Assembly (NCBI GenBank): GCA_014885115.2 | Contig: WKLE02000288.1 | Span: forward strand, 1 to 23,955 | DNA from: Asterionellopsis glacialis | Lineage: Eukaryota; Bacillariophyta; Plagiogrammaphyceae; Rhaphoneidales; Asterionellopsidaceae | DNA length: 23,955 nucleotides | Reading direction: 5' to 3' | Part shown: one piece after another, positions 18,401 through 23,955 of the stretch | Position numbering within the stretch: the stretch's first letter is position 1 | Layout of the letters: every line of letters starts with the position of its first letter | The notes under the pieces: generated by a model | Told to the model about the DNA's origin: nothing | What the model saw: only the letters and a program-made list of their open reading frames with translations | The model's database searches: none | Translations under genes and position numbers: made by a program

Positions 18401-18769
18401 GTCTCTAACTTCCTCGCTCGGTTCAAGGACGAGGATGGCAACTTTGCATTCGTTGATTCAGGAAAGGAGCAGCTGAGCGAGCTGAAAGACAAGCTTTTGA
18501 AACTAAAGGAAGAATTGTTCGAGGACAGTCAAGAGCTATTGGATGATTTGATGTTCTGGAAGAAGAAGTCTAATAGGGATGAATCTGGTGAAGACCTCGC
18601 TTTTGGAGAAGAAAATGAAAAAATTGCCAACCTACACCAGATGCTACAACAAAAACGTCAAGCCACTGAGAGAGAATCCATAGGTTATCAGAGACCCACT
18701 CGTACGCGAGAAGATATCGAGAGGTTCATGCAACAGCAGCGATTGTCCGAACAAAACGAAGAATCTTAA
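15488..18769 (+). CDS. Large acidic, low-complexity protein with signal peptide (unknown function)
   Basis: 1093 residues, single exon. Residues 1-28 look like a signal peptide: a short basic/polar start, then IAFSFSVLFLILSF. This points to the ER, secretion or a secretory organelle. Residues 30-900 are dominated by Glu, Asp, Ser and Thr with poly-Ser/poly-Thr runs (about 211-225), so this part is probably disordered. It contains one 27-residue tandem duplication (727-780). The last 175 residues differ: a hydrophobic-basic stretch (VLVGKGALILTKRVAMATKR, about 946-965), an acidic/basic coiled-coil-like helix (LSELKDKLLKLKEELFEDSQ), then a Gln/Arg-rich end. I recognise no catalytic domain. Acidic Ser-rich secretory proteins in diatoms can be cell-wall associated, but nothing here proves that. 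Its last codons lie inside the duplicated segment downstream. Confidence 0.9.
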   Translation: MSSSIVRTTCQIAFSFSVLFLILSFTSQDNTYVVGSNTPTYKPNNNEESSGRSTDKSWWDLSSWQDMIYNTLYGSSTEEGGGQTTDRDRSSPTSRSTRQSRSPATPLSTKRAPVNYNKPTTQEDGDNNNNYYDLHGDDTLKVQRGIRNAPSAPPVSSELNNNNEDNEVILDPKSFSIELQDKVREKVLEKISERMANTIVDMMFENSGISSSSSSSTTTTTTTVPISENTKEDEEIVDHETPATAVSVDNSPASAINEKENIAETANTTTTTVVDDEDEANTDASTPSSDNKSEEEPVSKEVVEEREEEEREKIEVDDSSSIEAEDTMTKDVEDAVSESSQPDVTTGRPGKEQETEAPTTRTPETDDVVPTEETEEEKVDSGTDEIIETEEESESEPDIIPQEANIDNDDESTATTTETRQQEEEEVKTEANGIPVKISPKTSDELQTEPDGSPSPGPADVETQTKAQEADDTDRMVDTLAEDGEHIADEPVGGNNSRDNIELPHDTTSSGPGNEEDKVESIGEERSTYVDEVEKESSVTEGSDADSGEPDEAKEDVNNTQPPSTSESIEMEEESETLKPPFEKPLIDALNVTADTVSNKPIPNEADTTEDQAEDAKDAIDTPTDADESDTKDRVSDAEELQKESESIVNGTIPETSNTTTEMETNTGDKERKEEDESELLIDFDEIDEIEKGSETKKPIMESSQKTDESNLKTESSHIDFVSENVDVDTGAASTNEDVETTSEPKSSGSDKEEVTTDAAGIDQDLEAVSKGKSSESDTESLGTPQQETDSVGSQSSQSQKKESSSDTIETPQEKATKPTAPVPTPDSAETKPKKAGSLADFFEKASSRTNDLGGIAAKPKQRQMPHSTNVDQRGTQAKDNLSRSEDNAKQYRKSSENSAEAAFPTETKAKSVNTDFVEGLDDIDKFMEPVDPPDELDVAAGSSIQEVLVGKGALILTKRVAMATKRVRKHVSNFLARFKDEDGNFAFVDSGKEQLSELKDKLLKLKEELFEDSQELLDDLMFWKKKSNRDESGEDLAFGEENEKIANLHQMLQQKRQATERESIGYQRPTRTREDIERFMQQQRLSEQNEES
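17666..17827 (+). repeat. 81-bp in-frame tandem duplication in the acidic protein gene
   Basis: Two adjacent 81-nt units (17666-17746 and 17747-17827) encode 27-residue repeats: DVDTGAAS..., ending KSSGSDKE, and EVTTDAAG..., ending KSSESDTE. They are diverged but colinear without gaps, so this is an old unit-length duplication. Confidence 0.75.
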
Positions 18770-18995
18770 AATTACTTAGCTACGTATATGTTATGCCCAC
18801 GAAAATTGACGATAATCAGATTTCTGATTCATACCTACATTGCCAAGCAATCCTCCTTATTCTGATTTTTAATGAGTGTGGAAAGAAATCTAAATGATAC
18901 CTGACACAAAAGAAAAGATCGAATAATATACGTACTATAACAATTTATTTATATTGGATTCGTTGCCGGGAACAAATTTCAATGGTAAGATGAGT

Positions 18996-19496
18996 CTATT
19001 TTTGGACTATGCTGTCTTTTGCGTCGTTATAATCAGGACGAAAGATTGTTTGAGCTGTATAAACAGGCTCGGCTTCCACTTCTGCTAGCACAGAAGGCAT
19101 TGGACCAACCTCAAATCGTAGTCCGACTATATAAGTCTTGTCTTGCATCATTTCCTTGGCAAGACTCACTTGGACACCGACAGACCTGTACCATGTTATC
19201 TCCTCACTCTGTACTAGCCTCAACCAGGCATCTTCGTTCTCCTTATTGATGTTGTACACCTTATATATTGTACAGCAAATGCAGCATGGAATAAACATAA
19301 TGGGTGACAAGTTTTGTGCGTCCTCGAGGTTCTCTACTATTCGCTTCGTACAAGAATCGAAAGTCCTCGCCCAAGTATCTAGGTCCACTCGCCCTTGTAG
19401 CATGGGTGGAACAGGAGACCGAGGTTGTGTCCAAACGATGTCATTCGCCTTTGTAAACATGCCAATGGTGCTTTGTGGTTTTAATTCAAACGACAT
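18996..19496 (-). CDS. 166-residue protein of unknown function, paralogue A
   Basis: A single-exon frame from MSFELKPQ to DAKDSIVQK. The order is a polar N-terminus with PRSPVPPMLQGRVD (25-38), a helix WARTFDSCTKRIVENLEDAQ, a cysteine cluster PCCICCTIY (70-78), a variable patch (80-85), then the highly conserved EDAWLRLVQSEEITWYRSVG and GVQVSLAKEMM...GLRFEVG. The layout (GRVD..., central Cys patch, then a beta-like end) faintly recalls Golgin A7/ERF4 proteins, partners of palmitoyltransferases, but I could not establish this. It has no signal peptide. A longer overlapping plus-strand frame (19138-19770) is not preserved in the second copy, whereas this frame is intact at the same length in both. 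It converges on the acidic secretory gene. Confidence 0.75.
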   Translation of the reverse strand: MSFELKPQSTIGMFTKANDIVWTQPRSPVPPMLQGRVDLDTWARTFDSCTKRIVENLEDAQNLSPIMFIPCCICCTIYKVYNINKENEDAWLRLVQSEEITWYRSVGVQVSLAKEMMQDKTYIVGLRFEVGPMPSVLAEVEAEPVYTAQTIFRPDYNDAKDSIVQK

Positions 19497-20118
19497 GGTG
19501 TTATTTAGGTATTTGTTGAGACCTGAAAGAATTTTTTATGGGATGGTGTTCGCGATTCTCGACAAAAAGTGTCTCCCAGATTCTTCTACGGTGCAAAGTA
19601 AATACTGGTACATGGTGCATTTTTTTGACACCTTTTGGGAACATCCAAGAAGGGAAAAAATGAGAACACCACTTTTACCTGTGCCAAATATTTTTTCATA
19701 TATATCAAATATAACGTATACATATGATACCAGACAGACAGTTGATAGGACCTCTGGCTGCACACTCTAGATATCCTATGTAAGGTGGTACGTAACAGTT
19801 GTGGTAACATATGTAAGCTGAGTGCTCATACGCTTGAAGATATTTTGAGAGGTGAATGCAGCAGCAGCGATTGGACGAACAGAACGAACAATCTTAAAAG
19901 CTATATTGTGCCCGACAAATTTGACTCTAAAATGGATTTCTGATTTATACCTACATTTCCAAGCAATCCTCCTTATTCTGATTTGTACGTGTAGTGAATG
20001 CAGAAAAAAATCTAAATGACATTCGACACCAAGGATCGAGTAATCTACGTATTATACCAATTATTCATTTATATTGGATTCGTTACCGGGAACAAATTTC
20101 AATGGCAAAATGTGTGGC
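19497..20118. other. Spacer between the two paralogues, with a vestigial gene tail
   Basis: The left part is the upstream region of paralogue A. From about 19828 it repeats the end of the 15488-18769 gene: QQQRL(D)EQNEQS-stop can still be read at about 19856-19894, but extra bases before it break the frame, so it is dead. The remainder (19895-20118) matches the 3' spacer at 18770-18995 with substitutions and small indels. Confidence 0.8.
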
Positions 20119-20619
20119 CTATTTTTGGACTGAGCTGTCTTTTGCGTCGTTATAATCAGGACGAAACATTGTTTGAGGTGTATAAACAGGCTCGGCTTCC
20201 ACTTCTGCCATCACAGAAGGCATTGGACCAACCTCAAATCGCAGTCCGACTGTATAAGTCTTGTCTTGCATCATTTCCTTGGCAAGACTCACTTGGACAC
20301 CGACAGACCTGTACCATGTTATCTCCTCACTCTGTACTAGCCTCAACCAGGCATCTTCGTTCTCCTGATTGTAGTTGTTTATCTTTGATAGTGTACAACA
20401 AATGAAGCATGGAATAAACATAATGGGTGACAAGTTTTGTGCGTCCTCGAGGTTCTCTACTATTCGCTTCTGACAAGCATCGAAAGTCCTTGCCCACGTA
20501 TCTGGATCCACCCTTCCTTGTAGCATGGGTGGAACAGGAGACCGAGGTTGTGTCCAAACGATGTCATTGGCGTTCGTGAGCATGCCAACGGTGCTTTGTG
20601 GTTTTAATTCAAACGACAT
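20119..20619 (-). CDS. 166-residue protein of unknown function, paralogue B
   Basis: The tandem copy of the 18996-19496 gene, same length, no gaps, 148 of 166 residues identical by my hand alignment (about 89%). Seven of the 18 differences fall in residues 72-85: PCCICC becomes PCFICC and the following IYKVYNINK becomes LSKINNYNQ. The C-terminal half is nearly unchanged. Both copies stay free of stops and frameshifts, which suggests both proteins are under constraint. It shares its upstream region with paralogue A for about 150 bp, then diverges. The function is unknown, with the same tentative Golgin A7/ERF4-like layout. Confidence 0.75.
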   Translation of the reverse strand: MSFELKPQSTVGMLTNANDIVWTQPRSPVPPMLQGRVDPDTWARTFDACQKRIVENLEDAQNLSPIMFIPCFICCTLSKINNYNQENEDAWLRLVQSEEITWYRSVGVQVSLAKEMMQDKTYTVGLRFEVGPMPSVMAEVEAEPVYTPQTMFRPDYNDAKDSSVQK

Positions 20620-20865
20620 GGTGTTATTTAGTTATTTTGTTGAGACCTTGAATTTTTTATGGAATGGTGTTCGCGATTCCCGGCAAAAAGTGTCTCCCGG
20701 CTTGCCGACACACTACGCATTCTTGGACACCTTTTTGGAATATCGAATAAATAGAAAATAATAAAATAAAAATGAGAACCCCAATTTTCTCATCCATTGT
20801 TTGGTATCTCTAACATATCGTTATTACGATACGGAACATCTCGTATATAGGACGTATAAAATACT

Positions 20866-20882
20866 CTAGTGTCTATTCTACC
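20866..20882 (+). repeat. Left terminal inverted repeat of the piggyBac-type element
   Basis: CTAGTGTCTATTCTACC, perfect inverse of 23662-23678. It is followed by GGCCCA, with an inverse TGGGCC at 20944-20949, and by two ACCTC-type half or full palindromes. Confidence 0.9.
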
Positions 20883-21120
20883 GGCCCAATACCTCATATG
20901 ATGTTCGGTTTTTACCTCGTATGAGGTACGCTATTTCCGATGGTGGGCCAGACCTTCATCGTATACGATCAACACAAAAACACAAAAAATGGTGCCGACG
21001 ATGACAAAAAACGGGAATATTTTGACAATGACAAAAGTTGGATATCTATATTTTTAACTATGGATTCATAATATTTCATGACACTTATTCATGTGGTTTA
21101 AGAAACAGTTTCTGCCTGTG

Positions 21121-23427
21121 TCAGTATGACACAGCCACTTTTCTGCAGTACCCTCTTCCACACTCGTCACAAACTCCCTGTTTTAGATGATTAGTAACTG
21201 AACTGTCTCTCCTTTTCCTCTTCTTTTTTGTTGGAGTAAGATGAGCAGATACATCTGCTCTAAGTTCACCTGTATGTGGGTGGATCAAGTTGTCATTAGT
21301 TGGACTACTACTGTAGGATTGCTGCTGCCCCCTGGATGCCGTACCTCGAACTGGATCATAATTGTTATCAATCAACTCTTCTGCCAAATCCATGTAGAAT
21401 TCATTCTGAGTGCATTTTGTGCTGGTGGCTTGGCTATAAGCAAGCCATGTATCTACAATATTAATGCCCAACAAACTCATGTTAACCCGTTTGCTCCAAT
21501 CATGAGTTTGCATCTTTGTTTCCAATTTTAATGTTGCCTGCCGATGCCGGTTGTGTCTATCAATCCATGCACAAGTTTTGTAATATAGTTCAGCTGCTTT
21601 TGGTTGAAGTGCTTCTAATGTTACACAATCTGGATTGGCTTCTGCTTCATCACTAGTCTGATGCCAACGGTCTCTCACATATTCTTCACCTTCCTGTAGT
21701 GAAGACCCAGAGGCAATGAAGTAGCACCTATCTCTGTTCATCCATACAAATGCTAACAACTCTGGTCTGCCATCATCACCTTTGAATACAAGTCCCTCTC
21801 TGTCTCTGCATTTCTCTAATTTTAATTCAGACAAATGCTTCAGTGGAAATGCCTTAATTGCTGTCTTCACGACTCCAACAAAGCATAGGCCAATACTCAA
21901 GAGTGCCTTTGCCGCTCCAACAGATGCAAAATATTAATCTGCACACACAACTTGATCAGAATGTGCCCATTTGTCAACCAGTTCTAATAATACCTTTGTT
22001 CCATACAGCACTTCATCATCATGTTCCCTTGTACTATTTCTTTCCTACTCAATACTTGTCTTCACCACATGTAGTGAAATCATTATCCCTGACTTTCCAC
22101 AAGCAGCATCTTGGATTTCACATCCATTCTCCGGCTTCTGTTCAATTGCTATGTACATTGGCAAACCCATATTAATCCAATCACCACCTAACCCATACCA
22201 TCATGATATAGATTCATCAACACATATTCTACTTGAGGGAATGAACATTGTTTCACGGTGATCATTGAAATTTTTTACAAAGTCATCAATCAACTTCCAT
22301 CTGTAAGTTTCTGATGACATACCTTCTGGCCTTTTGTCTGTTTGTTCTGAAAAACATATGTGTTTCCACAATTGATCAAAGTGGTTTCTGCTCATATCTG
22401 TTCTCCCAATAGCAGCAGCAGGAACATATTTTTATGGAGCTATTGTTCCCCACAAAGACGGACAGCTACCAAATTCAAATTGGGTTATCAAAATGCATAC
22501 ACCAAAGAACTTTAGAATCTCAATGAATGTTGTTCCTTATTTGCCGTGTTTTTCAAGTTGCCTTTTTTGTTTCTGATACAATTAAGTTAAATTGTTTTGT
22601 TGGGAACATAAATAAAAAGTATTCCAGATGAGACCAAAAGTTGTTATGATCTGAGTTCCTTGTTATGTTTTCACCAATGGATGTCTTGATGGTAAAATCT
22701 GTATCCATCATTGGACCATTCATTGGTAATTTTGTTGTGGCATCATCCTTGTACCAATCAGCACCATGTACGGTCACTACAGGTTCCTCTCTTCTTATGC
22801 TTGACCTTGTCCTTGATGCAGGTGAACCAGGAGGGAGTGTTGTTTGAGCCTCAGTTGTTGTAATGTTGTTGGGTACTGTAGTTGGACTTTGGTTTTCATC
22901 GTCATCATGTTGCAATATTGCTTCTACAGCATCATCTGTACTCATCAATCCATCATCCTCTTCTGCTGTAACTGAGGTAATTAAAGATCCTTCTCAATGA
23001 ACTGAATTGTTTTGAGTTGATTCAGGGGTGGTGACAGTCTGTTCAAGTTCTGTTGGGGGTGAGCCAACTAGTGGGATGCGGTCTTTGGGATCAGTAGGTT
23101 CAGACCTTACAGATCATATATTCAGGGCTCTCCTTTTAACAACACCTCCACCAAAGAAATAATCAGCTACAATAATGTTATTGCTTCGATTGTTGCCTTA
23201 TTTTACAACTCTAACATCAACAACAGTGCCATGAACCTCCTTTGACTTCAATTGACTACTGTATCTGCGCAAGATTTCTGCCAGCAATGTTACATGAAAG
23301 GCCTTGGCATACAATTTACCATCAATCTTCTTCCATAAATCCAATGGTGCTGTATTCTCCAATAAATTTTGAATAAGATGATGTGCTTGCCATTTTGAAA
23401 GAGTTGATGTAGCCGTCAAAAATTGTC
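21121..23427 (-). pseudogene. piggyBac transposase (DDE_Tnp_1_7 type), inactivated
   Basis: Clear piggyBac blocks in order: FMFPTKQFNLIV, ILKFFGVCIL, KYVPAAAIGRTDMSRNHF, PEGMSSETYRWKLIDDF, ICVDES, GCEIQDAACGKSGIM, ADxYFAS, LLAFVWMNRDRCYFI, AWIDRHNRHRQ, WSKRVNMSLLGINIVDTW, EFYMDLAEELIDNNYD and a C-terminal CDECGRGYCRK. The three expected catalytic aspartates can be located (VDES, CAD, WIDRHN). The frame is broken. Stops lie at 23198-23200, 23114-23116 and 22994-22996; a 1-nt frameshift lies near 22556-22566; further stops lie at 22537-22539, 22432-22434, 22201-22203, 22045-22047 and 21934-21936. The N-terminal limit is uncertain. It cannot make a full transposase, though its terminal repeats might still be mobilised by another copy. 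Confidence 0.92.
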
Positions 23428-23640
23428 ATTGTTGATCTGCAACCAGATCCAAAAAATGGTGCGTGCAGCGCATGAAAAAAAAACTCAAGACGAAAAATTT
23501 GATCCAAAAAAAATCCAAAAAAGAACCGGAATTAAAATTTGAGCAACTCCCCCATAAAATTATTTTTTATGCTCTACACAATGGTATCCTTGGTTTGCAG
23601 CAAACATGTTTGCTTTTTGGTGAATGCGACCCCTATAAAA

Positions 23641-23660
23641 TGCACCTCATATGAGGTGCA
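23641..23660. repeat. 20-bp perfect palindrome beside the right transposon end
   Basis: TGCACCTCATATGAGGTGCA is its own reverse complement. It sits one base inside the right terminal repeat. Its core ACCTC(A/G)TATGAGGT recurs near the left end, so it is a reasonable candidate for a transposase-binding site. Confidence 0.9.
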
Positions 23661-23661
23661 A

Positions 23662-23678
23662 GGTAGAATAGACACTAG
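23662..23678 (-). repeat. Right terminal inverted repeat of the piggyBac-type element
   Basis: Reverse complement of 20866-20882 with no mismatch, ending in CTAG and followed by ATGTCCC. Confidence 0.9.
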
Positions 23679-23955
23679 ATGTCCCTCTGGGGATTAGATC
23701 AAAAGGATTATTACTAGACTAGACTGCCTGGTACGTAGTCTACCTTTCAGGTTGGTAGGCATTCAAAGTGATGAAGAGAGAAACACAGGAAGTGGTGTTA
23801 AACATGATGTAATTAATTCATGAGACTGGGTGAACGATCATGACAACAATCCTGAACATATTGGACCACCACCTGGACTTGGCAGTAAATGGCTTACCGA
23901 ACAAGATTATATATATATATTTAAAGAAACTCTAAACCGTTAATAAACTACCTAA
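23679..23955. other. Right flank, weakly coding-like
   Basis: Past the transposon there is an acceptor-like TACCTTTCAG near 23747. After it comes a plus-strand frame reading VGIQSDEERNTGSGVKHDV, a TGA at about 23820, then more open frame with NPEHIGPPPGLGSKWLTEQD and a stop at about 23940. The composition is protein-like but I recognise nothing. It may be a broken gene piece or chance. An (AT)n run lies near 23908-23922. Confidence 0.25.

Larger units (their letters stand above)
18703..20785. repeat. Direct tandem segmental duplication, unit about 1.12 kb
   Basis: The segment from about 18703 recurs from about 19828. Shared landmarks include GAAGATAT...GAGAGGT..ATGCA (18710/19835), the whole spacer, the full minus-strand gene (18996-19496 / 20119-20619, offset 1123) and about 150 bp of its upstream region. 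Similarity fades near 19690 in the first copy and 20785 in the second. The left breakpoint lies in the last 22 codons of the acidic secretory gene. The second unit therefore carries a non-functional copy of that 3' end (stop at about 19892-19894). Confidence 0.93.
20866..23678 (-). mobile_element. piggyBac-type DNA transposon, degenerate, 2.8 kb
   Basis: The ends are inverted: CTAGTGTCTATTCTACC at 20866-20882 and its reverse complement at 23662-23678. CTAG is palindromic, so it can be read as part of the repeat or as a 4-bp target duplication around 13-bp ends (TGTCTATTCTACC). Next to both ends lie copies of the palindrome ACCTC(A/G)TATGAGGT: about 20890 (partial), 20917-20930 and 23644-23657. 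Between the ends is a single minus-strand transposase, now a pseudogene. The usual piggyBac target TTAA is not seen at either end. Confidence 0.85.

Noticed and set aside
19138..19770. 210-codon plus-strand frame overlapping the first 166-residue gene
   Set aside because: It is longer than the minus-strand frame, but the duplicated unit does not preserve it, while the minus-strand frame is intact at identical length in both copies.
1..23955. tRNA, rRNA and CRISPR-type arrays
   Set aside because: I looked by eye for T-loop motifs, conserved rRNA blocks and regularly spaced identical repeats and saw none. The repeats present are irregular and diverged.

Overview
This window looks like nuclear DNA of a microbial eukaryote, most likely a stramenopile and probably a diatom. 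The evidence is a canonical animal-type nitric oxide synthase with one short GT-AG intron, protein-coding genes with mitochondrial or secretory N-termini, AT-rich spacers, low-complexity proteins and decayed cut-and-paste transposons. NOS genes have been reported from Pseudo-nitzschia diatoms. The lineage is an inference and could not be tested here.

Layout. 1-41 is an exact copy of 41 bases from inside a gene at 11322-12593. 42-1631 is mostly featureless, with one possible hAT-type transposase scrap. 1632-3110 can be read as the last three exons of an unknown acidic protein; its last intron holds a complete 617-bp non-autonomous transposon (2054-2670) with perfect terminal repeats. 3111-5442 is a repeat-bearing spacer. 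5443-9952 encodes the NOS (1460 residues, two exons). 11322-12593 encodes a membrane-anchored, probably mitochondrial protein of unknown function. It converges on an ABC1/ADCK/UbiB-family kinase-like gene (12881-14554, minus). That gene is divergent from a 1093-residue acidic secretory protein (15488-18769).

The 3' end of the secretory gene and the following minus-strand gene form a direct tandem duplication of about 1.12 kb. This leaves two intact 166-residue paralogues (18996-19496 and 20119-20619). A 2.8-kb piggyBac-type element (20866-23678), with a transposase killed by stops and a frameshift, occupies most of the right end.

No single pathway links the genes. The NOS is a complete self-sufficient enzyme: heme oxygenase with zinc and pterin sites, plus FMN, FAD and NADPH modules. 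It lacks the usual calmodulin-binding linker and carries a roughly 450-residue disordered tail with three repeats. The ABC1 kinase and the 423-residue protein both have mitochondrial-looking N-termini. The least ordinary items are the NOS tail and linker, the duplicated 166-residue gene with its divergent cysteine patch, and the piggyBac element flanked by CTAG instead of TTAA.
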